A DNA stretch of 64,000 bases, from contig NW_004797792.1 in NCBI RefSeq assembly GCF_000002075.1, positions 376,990 through 440,989 on the forward strand, read 5' to 3'. Below the pieces are notes generated by a model. It ran no database searches. It was not told the origin of the DNA and was given only the letters and a program-made list of their open reading frames with translations. Below are positions 1-11,600 of this stretch, in pieces (within the stretch, counting starts at the first letter, position 1; every line of letters starts with the position of its first letter). A program made the position numbers and the translations under genes. Source of the DNA: Aplysia californica. Taxonomy: Eukaryota > Mollusca > Gastropoda > Aplysiida > Aplysiidae.

Positions 1-1490
1 AGGGGGGGCGAGGGCGGGTGGATAAATTTCGCTTCGCTTGTGCTGTAGATTTTGCGATGAGGATGTTTGTTGTTGTTGTTTTTGTTGTTGTTGTTTTTGT
101 TGTTGTTATTCTTTCCCCTTTCTTTTTGCCAAGGCGCTTTAATTGTTTTTGCTTGGTCGTTTTAGGGAGGGTACAGTGAGGGGGAATAACAAAATAAACA
201 ATTAAACAATTAAACAGCCACACTGTGAATTTTGTGGCTTTGTTCACACGATGCTGCAGAGTAATCTACTGACATACATACATGCACTTAAATATATACC
301 CTTCTTTTACACCTAGGCCTACTTTCCATGACTACAAAGAACGATAAGTGGATAAAGTTTAAGAACTATAACAATATAAATGCGGTATATGGGATTCAGT
401 GGGCTTGGACGGTTGCATGGTGACAATAAATCAATAGGTAAATAAATAAAACACAACAAAACAAGTATATAAATAAATAAAATGTCGACCAGGCATTAAA
501 TTAAATTTATCAAATGGGTGACAATTGACTTGTTGCGGAAATAAGAGCATTCTGAATCCATCGGTTCTGCAGAATGATATCAGGTGATAATAAGTTGTCT
601 CATATCTGTAACTATTTTTTTAAAGATGAGAGGTTTTAAATACAATTACCAAATGAAAGACAGAACTGAGAAATACATCTTCAATCTTTCTAGAACTTTT
701 TTATTTATTTAAAAAATTAATGAATATCATGCATGCGTTCAAAACAGGTACTTTAGTTCAGGGAAAAAGCGTTTAGATTTTTTAATTTAACAGATAAGAT
801 AATGACAGTTATTTATCCTTTTGGCTTTTCGATTTTCGTTTTGCTTAGGTAAGAAATTGATCTTTTCCCACATATAGATAGCTAGTTCTATTTTGACCCA
901 TAGAGTTGTAGTAGTGTAAATCTATGATTTAGACCAGAGATACTTTTTAATTCTTCTTATAACCAAGGCGCGGCCCAATGCCTACACAATTTCAGTTCCA
1001 GTGGCGAGCGAACGGGGAAAAAAGAGAAGGGTTTCTCTTTTTTTAGCGAAGCATTTCGATGGCTAAAAGAAGCATTTCGATGGCAAAAACTACAATTTTG
1101 TGGGTAAGATAGTTTGCAAATCTAGATTAATCAAACGAATCAAATGAAAGCGTAAGATAGATAACATGTTTTCAACACGATGATAATGACATGACATGAC
1201 ATAAAAAATGCCCTGGCCAAATCAGGCCTAAAAATTTTAATGTAAAGCAATTTTAACAAGGAGTACTCCCTTTATGTCTTGCCTGATTGGCAAAGATCTA
1301 TAACCGGAAGCTGGTCTCCCTGTTGTTTATCGTAAAAGTACTTACCCAGCAAAGCTGGGTGTTACACATTCTCTCAACGTTGCCCGAGACTGTACTTCGT
1401 CGTCAGTTCTAGCTTCACATTTTCACTTGAAGAAGAAAGTCGAATTTAAGCCCACGGGGCTTTTCGACAGCCTTGAGCTGCTCTTCTACC
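1..1490. other. 5' flank of SPTY2D1, no gene recognised
   Basis: AT-rich DNA with a GTT-rich simple repeat at about 66-110. No reading frame resembles a known protein. The last 150 bases before the SPTY2D1 start (about 1340-1490) should hold the 5' UTR and promoter; a small hairpin (CCCAGC/GCTGGG) lies at about 1346-1361. No TATA box is convincing. The transcription start cannot be fixed from sequence. Confidence 0.4.
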
Positions 1491-1550
1491 ATGGACTTTC
1501 ACAGTTTGATGAATATGGCTGCTTCAAAGCAGGAAAATTTGGACAAACAT
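1491..1550 (+). CDS. SPTY2D1: SPTY2D1 coding exon 1
   Basis: Residues 1-20, MDFHSLMNMAASKQENLDKH, ending in CAT before donor GTGAGT; phase 0. Confidence 0.9.
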
Positions 1551-2599
1551 GTGAGTACAATAATAATTTTTCAAGAGAATAGTGTGTGTGCCTAACCTAA
1601 CCTGAGCCTTAGCCTATTAAGTCTAAGCCTATCTAATATCAGTTGAAGTGAAGTTGAGGTTGATAGCCATTATGTCATGTCGTAGGGTAGGCCAAGACTT
1701 GGTAAGTTTAAAAGATTGAAGGCCACCTCTGAGAATAGACATAGTGCAGGCGAGTCTTTTGGCTAATTCTCACCCGGTGCGCGTTCACCGTTACACAGCC
1801 TAGATTCTAGATCTAGATCTAGGCCAACCAATTTTGCGTTCACCCTTAACCACAGAATTCTACACTGTGATAACAGAAAAATTGTAGAATTTTGTGCCGC
1901 GAACAAACGTTCCATTACTACTGTTAGCCTACTAAAAGCGTACAATTTTGTCTGGGCAGTGGAGAGAGAGAGAGGAGTAGTAGATCTAGCGCGAGAACTT
2001 CCGGGCAAAACAAAATGGCGACCCGCGTAGTTCGGCTCGATTCATAAAGTTAAATAGCCGTAGCATCTTTGTAGACGACCAAATTAACTTACTTTTGTGT
2101 TTTACCATCATTTTTTAACGGAAGAGGCTAGCCGTACTTAAGTACGGCTAGACTGCGAGTCTAGCCGTACTTTTATTCTTAGTCTTAATATGATGACTAG
2201 ACTGACCATTTACAAAAAATAGGCCTACTGAATTGTAAAAATATACATTTTTAGTGTGCAGTACCTAAGGTATTTGTGTATTTGAGACGAAACCAGGTGT
2301 CTTAATGACAGTGCATTTATTTTAACGAAGTGTATACAGACCCGGTAACCGGGAACCAAGTCACGAAGTATACAGACCCGGTAGGGGAACTCTTTTGTGA
2401 TTTCGGAAAGTTTCAGCGCCCAGACCCGGTCGTGTGTGTGTGTGAGAGAGAGAGAGAGGGGAGAGAAGTGTTAGCAAAATGTGATAACATGCCCCGAGTT
2501 GGTAGGAGGGAACGAGAGAAAGATAGAGTGGGAAATAGCTGGAGAGAAAGAAAGACGGAGACAAACAAAGAAAAAGAGAATGCGAGCGATACACACACA

Positions 2600-2640
<41 letters not shown>

Positions 2641-5600
2641 GCAGAGAAATAGAGAGGGTGACTGCTCGATTGAAATTATGACATTGTTCTTTTCTTCAAA
2701 TTGTGATTCCTCCAACTCCAAAACGGAGGAAAAACAATCGTTCATCGAAAAGACATCCGCAATCTTCATTTAGATCTAGATCTAATCTACATCTAGATCT
2801 AGATCTAGGCTAGCGTCGAAACTAGATCAATGATTTATAATGTCTGTCTATCTAGATCTAGACCTGGACCATAGATCTAGAAGAACCTAGGTCTTCCCTG
2901 AGCCAACAGGCGCTGAAACTTTCCGAAATCACAAAAGAGTTCCCCTACCGGGTCTGTATACTTTGTGACTTTGTTCCCGGTTACCGGGTCTGTATACACT
3001 CCCTTATTTTAAACCTCTGTTTTCTAATGTTAATAGGGCCTAAGATAAGTACGGCTAGACTGGCAGTCTAGCCGAACTTAAGTACGGATAGACAGCCAGG
3101 CTAGCCGTACTTAAGGACGGCTAGACTGTCAGGCTAGCCGTACTTAATATTGATGGCTGAATTGTAAATGAAATTTTTAGTTTGCAATGCCTAAAGTATT
3201 TGTATTTCAGACAAAACCAAAAGGTGCCAAACTGACTTGCATGTATTTGAACCTGAATAATTACTAGATCTAGATCTAATGAGACCTGTGTACTTAACAG
3301 GCTTGAGTCAATAGGGCCAAACCTAGATCTAAGTACGGCTAGACTGGCAGTCTAGCCGTACTTAAGTACGGCTAGACTCTCAGTCTAGCCGCACTTAAGT
3401 ACGGCTAGCCACTTCGTTTTTTAACTTTGTTTTGGTCAATTTGATCGTCCACACCGATAGACAGTATTCAGAAAGAGGGGAGGAGTAGATCTTGTGAGAA
3501 CTTCCGGGTAAAACAAAATGGCGACCCGCGTAGTTTGGCTCGATTCGAAAAGTGAAATAGCCATCATAGCATCTTTGTAGATGATCAAATTAGCTTAAAC
3601 TTTTGTGCCATTACGTAATTTTTTCTTTGCTTTTATCCATTTGATCACCCACACCGATAGAAAGTATTCCGAAATTAGGAAAAACAGGTCTTGTTTCACA
3701 CCGGGTGAGAATAGCCTACGGTGGCAAGACTCACCCGGGGTGAGAGGTCGATCGTATTTTTATTCTCACCCCGGGTGAGGATAGCCACTTCCTTCTCGCG
3801 CAATAATGTTATATACATACTAGTGGTCCGGTATTTTTCAATCTTCCCCAAAACTTTGCCATCTGAAGTTCGTAAATGATTTACTGGATTGTTCAATGGT
3901 GTAGCAGGCTGTAAATCATGCGGTCATGTAGATTTTAAAAATTAGCACTTTTTCGGTAGTTCCCACCCCGCAATTGTTATTCGCCGGTTTTGGCCCCAAG
4001 AGTTGGGGGTTTCAGCCCTAACCTAATAAAAATATTGTGGGGGGTTTCAGGGGAATTTTACCACAATTTAATGTTTTGCAGTTGTCAGATTTGATATCTT
4101 AGCTTGCCGCGAATCAAACGTATCTAGATGTAGGTCAGGCTCAAATGAGGGGGGTGGGAACTACCGAAAAAGCACCAAAATTTCCCCCAATGACAGTAGA
4201 ATAGACACAGTTCATCAGTGTACTGTGTGTGTGGCTGTGATTGTGTAATATATTTGGCGAGGTTAAAATTATGTTGTAACATTGAACATTGTGTTTGTAA
4301 CAAAAAAACTGTATTTTTTTACTTTCTCTCCCGTCTCACACTCAGCTACCAGTTGTCTATTTTCTACTAAATATTGATGCGCTGAACACAAATATCAATT
4401 TCATTTCCGTCGCAAAATAATAGTTTTTTAAATATTTGATTGTTTTTAACCGAGATAGACATGCTTTAATAGACCAATCGGGGGGTTCCAGGGGGGGCCT
4501 GCCCCACTGGGGTAAAGAAAATCAGGGGGATTTTACCCATAATTTGATATTTTACAGTTAGATTTGAAATTGTCTTGAAAATAATTGATTTGCGACAGTT
4601 TTAGCGGCTTTATGTGTGATCTGCAGCAAACAGTATAGCAGTTTGACCCCTGAAACAGTGCATCTGTGTGCGGGAGTGAAAGTAAAAATTTACCGAAAAA
4701 ACAATAATGGTGGACTGCCCCCCTGAAACCCCCCAGATTTTTAAAAAACTAACAGTTAATGGCCTGGTTCCTCTTCCGGCGATGAATCTCTATCACTTCC
4801 ACTGGCACTGCTAGCGACGCAATCTCGTTCGCGACTGGAGTGTAGCGAATACAGCTGAGCGGCTTGCTTTAGGAAGAAGTGGAGCGCCTCTGGCTTGGGG
4901 ACAGAGCTCACAAATAAATCACGAGCTTGGTACTGGTACAAGTATTTAGACCTGATACCTAGTCTCCTAACCCACTCTTTAATATCTCGCCACAGCGGCT
5001 CCACATTCTGTGTGTGGATACTGGAGTCTTCAAAGTCCACGAAGCTCTCCGAGTGGTTTATCATATATGATGGGTATAGCCCAATTCCGCAAGGCCGTGG
5101 TAGGCTTTCCACGAGTCGCTGTAAATCACAGACCCAGGCAGAATATAACGTTGAATGAGAGGCCAATTCATAATCGTGTTCAGCACATCAGACTTTGATC
5201 TGGTAACATGTAACTCATATATGTAAGTTGCCTACTCCTTCACATCATCATCATCATTATCTTTGTTTCATGTAGGCCAGGCCTATTTTAATCATGTGTG
5301 TATTTCTGGGCCCAAAATTATAAGCGAGTCCCCAAGTGTCCCTCAAATAAAATAAGGCGGGCTCTATTTCTCTGAACGCTTGGGAAAATAAACTTGAACT
5401 CTATTTCTCCTATCGGTTTCCGTTTTCGAGATTTGTTGATAATTTTGCGTCCGCGCGTGTGTGAGTGTGTCGGTGTAAACGAGGCGTGGGGGGGGGGTTT
5501 GTTTACGTGAAGGATTTTAGTGTTTGCTTTAGGGGTGACTACATGCAATAGGTCACTGCCAAGGTCGAGCAGTCCTGTTTTCTTGCTGTACCTTTTGAAG

Positions 5601-8600
5601 GCTTTTTCAAATGAAGTATAGATCTAGTCCGGGAACGTTGTCCCAACCACAACTGAAGTATATGAATATTCAGGCATTTAAAAATCTCTACATCTAATTC
5701 GATGCAAAAAATGTTTCTTCCCAGTCTTCGCAAAATGGCAGAATGAAAGATGACGCCTAAATCTCACAAATGACCAAAAAATCTCGAGGTCTCTAACGGA
5801 AACGGTTCGGAGAAATAGAGATCAAGTTTACTTATGTTTTCTTCTCATCTAGTTTAAATATTTAAACTTCTGATCATGGCATGCCAGTTAATTGTTGTGA
5901 CAGTATTCTTTTACTTTTCCTCCTGTCTTTCACACTTAGCTTCTATCAGTTGTTAATTTTCTACTAAATATTGATGCGCTTCAGACGAATATCAACCTAA
6001 ATTCCGTAACAAATTAATAGTTTTCGAATTATTTGATTGTTCTTAATCGAGCTATATCACACTATGCCTAACCCCAAAATTATATCAATAGTAATGTGGT
6101 TCAATGTAGAATGTACATGCAGAAATTCATGAGTAAATATTCATAAATATAAAAAAGTTATGGGATGTGTAGAGTGGGGTCACCCCTGAGCGGCCTTGGT
6201 TCATGGGATTTACCCCGGCACAGGGGCCTATTTAACTGCAGTATTGAAGGGCTTAATGAATATATATGTGCTTAATTTTCTTATTCCAGAAAGTGAGCAG
6301 GTATAGTCTGGATTTGCCGGCTCCGAGGAAGGAAGAAAAGCCCAAGGCCAAGTCTGAGGCAGTCCAGAAACTTATAAAGGAAAAAGAAATGGAAAAACGA
6401 AAGAAAGGTGGGTTGAAAGAAAGGGAGTACTTTATAATGTGTAATATAACCAGTATAACTTAGTGTTTATTTTTTGAGAAAATTGAAGATTTCTGTTGAT
6501 TTATTGAATAATCTTGAGCAACTTTGGTTTTATATTAAACATGATGTAAGACAAAGTTTAGTTGATATTCAGTAATTGTTGAAATTTATGTTGGATTTTT
6601 ATCCTTTACATCAATGAGATCACCTTTGACAAGCATGACATATCCACATTGATACTTTATGGAAGGAAAAGAACCGCCGACAAACTTTTGTCGACCACGC
6701 GAGAAAAAAGCTTGATTGGCTCGCAGAGGATAAAATTATGTTGCAGTTTGTCTATTAAGATCAACCTCTTTGTCCTATTTTGTAAAAAAAAAATAAAAGG
6801 GGTAACTTTCTGCAATTTTTTTAATGAGGAAAAATTACATGTTTTGTGAAAAATCAGTTAATTTTGGAGTGCGCCTCACCTTTCCAGATCCTATGGTACT
6901 AGTTTCTGCCAAGCTTCGAAAGTGGTGTTTGTCGTGTTTTGTTGCGAAACTGTTCATATGATCACTCTTTTAAAAATTTAAAAACTATTGGAAGTAATAT
7001 TTTATTTTTCAAGTATTTCTAATCTCGTCTCTATGAATTGCACAAAAATCATGCCGTCGAACTTTTCAGTTTTTATGAATAAGGGGGTTTGACCGGTCGC
7101 TTTCTTTCTTGATTAGAAGACCTTAAAATATGGACCTGTTTCTGGTGTAGATATTTTCACTCACTGCCTACCCATGTCACTTTCACTACGTTCAATGTTG
7201 TTATGCAGCCCCTTTTTTGGTTTCTATTCAAAAATCTTTTTAAAATCCTTAATTAGGGCAGGTATTTTTTACTCTGTTTTAATGAGTTACATTGATTTTT
7301 GTCAATTTTGCGGGTACACAGGAGATAGCAATGAGAAATAGGGTGGGCAGGCAGTGAGTTGATAATCCAATCATGACTGAGAGAGAGACATGGATAGAAT
7401 GGAAAAGGGTTGTCCTTGGGGGTTCTTGTGACCTAAGAGGTTCGGTGTTCGCCTCAGTCAAAAGATCCCTGGATCGAAACCTAGCAGCGGCGAAAAAAAT
7501 TTCTTCCTGTGTCCTCATGTCCTGATTCCCTGTTTTGTCATCTGTTGTCCTTTCCACTCTCTTCCCCTCCCCCTACCCCAAACGTAGCCCCCTGTCTGCT
7601 CCTCTCGTTCGAAGTAGGTAAGATTGAACACCTTGCCCTCCCGAATAAGGATGAATCTGAAAAATCTTGTGCAAGTTGTGTATGTTAAAGATCCCTTGGT
7701 GGTCCTGAAATTTATAAGAGTAGACTTCGTCTACCACCTGTGCAGAATTCAAATGTAATTCCCAGTGTAACTGAAAATACTCTTCTCATTGTAAGAAATT
7801 TGTAAAGTACCCATGAAATCGGAGTGTGGCTGCAGTTAACTTAAAGGAGAGAAGCCTTACCATGTTGGGAAAATGTTCACATATTATATATATGTAAAAA
7901 ATCAGTGCACTACACGTTGAAGAACCAACAGTGGACTACTACTGAGTGGGTGGTTGGGGGGTGCTCTGGTGTGGTTTGCTTCTTCTTTCCTATCAAACAT
8001 CTATTGTCTTTATCTCCCATCCTTCTTTTTTGTGTTTGTTACTCTCTTGTAACACCTCTAATCTTCGGCACTTATATGACCTTATTGTGTTGCAAGTGCC
8101 ATAAAACACATAGTAAAGCAAAAAGGACTACTGCTGAGATCTAGCAGACAGATCTGTTTACTTGTGTAAGAAGACTTTGTGACCTTTTTTGTGTGTTCTG
8201 TCTGTCCTCAGAGGAGGCGATCCGAAAAAAGAGAGAGCAGGAGGAAAAGGAAGAGAAGAAAAGGAACCACTTCAAAATTCCAAAGAAAAAAGCCGAGCCT
8301 GCTCCCACTGACACGGAGAAGTTGATCAACTCTCTGTTTGATGATGACAACGAAGCAGACTCAGACAAAAGCGCTTCTGATGAAGACCGCAAGGACAAAA
8401 TAAACTCTCAGGAAACGTGTGGGAATGATGGTCTCACCAACGGGCTTCATTCTTCTAAAAGTCACAAAGACAAATCTGACAGCAGTCGATCTGATGAGGA
8501 CAAGAGAAAGTCGTCGAGTGACGGCAAATCAGGACACCATAGATCGTCATCATCAAGTCAGAAATCATCGTCAACATCAGATCGCCATAAGTCATCGTCA

Positions 8601-11600
8601 TCAGATCATCATAAGTCGTCGTCATCAGATCATAAGTCATCGTCATCAAATCATAAGTCATCATCATCATCATCTTCATCATCAAAGCACAAATCATCGT
8701 CGTCTGATCGTCATAAGTCGTCGTCTTCATCTTCATCTGCTAACAAATCAAGCTCCTCTCACAGTTCCTCCGGGAACCACAAATTAAAACATTCCTCCTC
8801 GGACAAGGCTGGTTCACCCGTGTCTAATCGGGAACGCAGCTCCAGCAGTTCTAACAACTCCTCGCGGAAGGATAAACACCAGTCCAGTTCATCCTCTCGT
8901 TCTTCCAAACCTCACCTCTCATCTTCCTCATCTAAATCTCAGTCATCTTCGTCAGAACCAAAAACGGATGCAGTCAATGGTAAGAGCTCTACGTCTCCCA
9001 GCGAATCTCAGCAACCTAAACAGTCCCACGCTCAGCCGGTTGTCCTCTCCAAGCACCACCTCAATCCGCTGATAGAACGCCAGGCGGCCCAGTCAGCCCC
9101 GGCACAACTGTCCGAGCGGGAGAAGATCCTGGCTCGCCTGCAGGCCATCAAAGAGCGTACTCTCGCCGCCATTCACAAGGAGAACGACTCAAAGGGCAAA
9201 CGGGGTAAACGGGAAAAAGGTTTGGGGAGAAAATCTAAAGACGGCTCCGACAAACTTGATGAGAAAGCAAAGTCTGCTGAAATTGTGCGTGACGTGGTCT
9301 CGTCTGATGAAGACGAAACTGTGGACAATGCCTTGGACATCATGCTGAATGAGAATAAAGTTAAAATAGAGAAGGAGAAGATTGCTCGGATGGCCAAGCA
9401 AGCCTGGGAAAGAGCTACTAAAAAAGATTCTGGAGACGCTGAGGAGAGACCCAGCCGAAAAAGAAAATCAATTCACAAGAGTGGTAGTAGTAGTAAGCAT
9501 AGAAGGCCCGGGAACCATGTGAAAAGAAGAGAGCATAGCCTGTCGCCGTTATCTGACCGGGAATCGAAACCAAAGTTTGGAAAGCAAAAGAAGACTATTG
9601 TCAAACATTCTGGTAACGCTGCCCCGCCACCCATGGACTTTAAGGCACTCCTTGCCATGGCTGAACAAAAACAGAATGAACCAATGAAGCCGATGTCAGC
9701 GATCCCAAAGAAGAAGAAAAAAGAGGAGGAGAAAAGGCCAATGACCCAGGAAGAGAAGGACAGGAAGGAGAGAATTAAGTCCAGGGAGTATCAGGAGTGG
9801 TTGAAGAATGGCGGGAAAGCGCCATGTCAGAAAGACATGTCAGATGATGAAGCTTCTCCTCCTTCCACGTCCCAGACGCGAGTTCCACCGTCCTCCAGCA
9901 GTTCTTCTTCACGAGACAAGTTGAAGTCAATGCCAAGCGGCAAACCAGCGTCCTCTATGGGCGCTACTAGACCATCATTTCACAAACAGCACAGAGGCGA
10001 ACCCCAGCGACCTCCCAGCGGCAGCAACCACGGGCTCAACAGGGGAAAAGCCAACAGCGTCCCTCAAATGAACGAGAATGTTCTAGTGTGTGGGCCGGGC
10101 AGTGACAGCGAGCCGGAAGAACCACCCGCCCCTCAGAATTCGATGAATCCGTTCGACAGGATCGTCAGTCAAGTGCATAAAAAGTCACGGCCTCGACCAC
10201 CACCTGGTGAGTTGTCATTTTTTTCAAAAATTAGGTGGTCTCTGCTAACGAACCCAGGCATTGAGAGAAAGAAACAGTGAATTTTTAGAAGATTTTTAAG
10301 GTTCTTTTGTGCTCTGGTGAGGTTTTCTCCTTCTTTCCTATGAAACATCTATTGTCCTGATCTCTCCTACTTCTTTTTTGTGTTTGTTACTCTCTTGTAG
10401 CACCTCTAGTCTTCGGCACTATAAATATGACCTTATTGGGTTGATAGTGCAGTAAATCTCTTACTAAAACTAAGGTTCTTTTATATGTTTGATAAATGAT
10501 ACTGATGCCTGAGGGGAGATACAGTATATAGGTTCGACTGTATTTGACAATGATGCTAGCACCATCCTTATATCTTTTATTAGTATTAGTATGTCACTTT
10601 ATCCTATTTTGGTGGGTGGTTGGCGGGTGCTCTGGTGTGGTTTGCTTCTTCTTTCCTCTGAAACATCTACCGTCCTATTCAACCCTTCTTCTTTTTTATG
10701 TTTGTTACTCTCTTGTAACACCTCTAATCTTCTGGCGCTCATATCGCGGGCAGTATTGCATACAGACGTATCTCAAAGGCTGCCAAAATGACATACATAC
10801 GTAGACTGTATGCAATACTGCCTGGGATATGACCTTATGCAGTTGCAAGCGCCTCAAAACCTCTACTAAAACTAAACTAAACTTATCCTATTTTGTTCTT
10901 GATCTCAGGGTTGGTGATTTTTTTGATTTTTTTCATAAAAATCAAAAAAATCAATTTTTTAAATTTAAATTCAGATTTTTTTGATTTTTTTTAAAATGTC
11001 GACACAGTTTGGGATTTTTTGTTGCTAAAAGTATGTTCTTTTAGTGCAAAATGCATTGTCTTTGTTTTAACTATATATATTATCAGTGAATTATGGCTAC
11101 AGAAAAAAATGAAGAAAATGTCAGTCTAAAAGGAAGGGGGGGGGGGGGGGGGGGTGATTATGCATAGATAAAATTGCATTTTATTACAGTGTGTGTGTGT
11201 GTGCATGCGCTTGTGTTTGTCTAAAAAGAAAAAGAAAATGTTAATTTCAATAATGAAAAAAAAGTAAATTGAATGCTGTATTATTTTACAGTGACAGGGG
11301 GGAAAGCAGACTTTTAAGCATGATTTTATTAGTCTACTAAACCTTATATACTGTTTTATAAAACCAAGGAAAGGAATTCTGAATATTTAAAGATGTAAAA
11401 ACAGAATAAATTTTTTTAAAGTGATTTAAATCACTGAGTTTTATTTTTAAAATCAAGTTGATTTAAATTTTTTTTAAATCAACTGATTTAAATCGACCTG
11501 ATTTAAATCAACCCAACCTTGATTTCAATTATTTAAAAAAAGTAAATTGAATACTGTATTATTTTACAGTGACAGGGGGGAGAGCAGACTTTTAAGCATA

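Larger units (their letters stand above)
1766..3790. repeat. Locally duplicated, palindrome-rich region in SPTY2D1 intron 1
   Basis: A segment at about 1926-2110 recurs as a direct, diverged copy at about 3472-3640 (shared core GAACTTCCGGGYAAAACAAA and ATGGCGACCCGCGTAGTT). A segment at about 2200-2325 recurs at about 3160-3250. Both pairs bracket a fold-back and a palindromic array. ATTCTCACCC/GGGTGAGAAT palindromes lie near 1766-1790 and 3700-3785, and TCTAGATCTAGATCT tracts are scattered through the region. I see no coding content. Confidence 0.7.

Noticed and set aside
2330-2773. 147-codon frame with THTHTH and RERERE runs
   Set aside because: It is an AC/AG microsatellite inside the fold-back; simple repeats stay open in all frames.
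7413-7500. tRNA-like promoter boxes as a possible functional tRNA gene
   Set aside because: The acceptor and anticodon arms do not fold as a tRNA, and the sequence continues into a SINE central domain shared with family C.
8455-8787. Overlapping frames in other phases and on the other strand of SPTY2D1 exon 3
   Set aside because: Shadows of the Ser-rich coding repeat.
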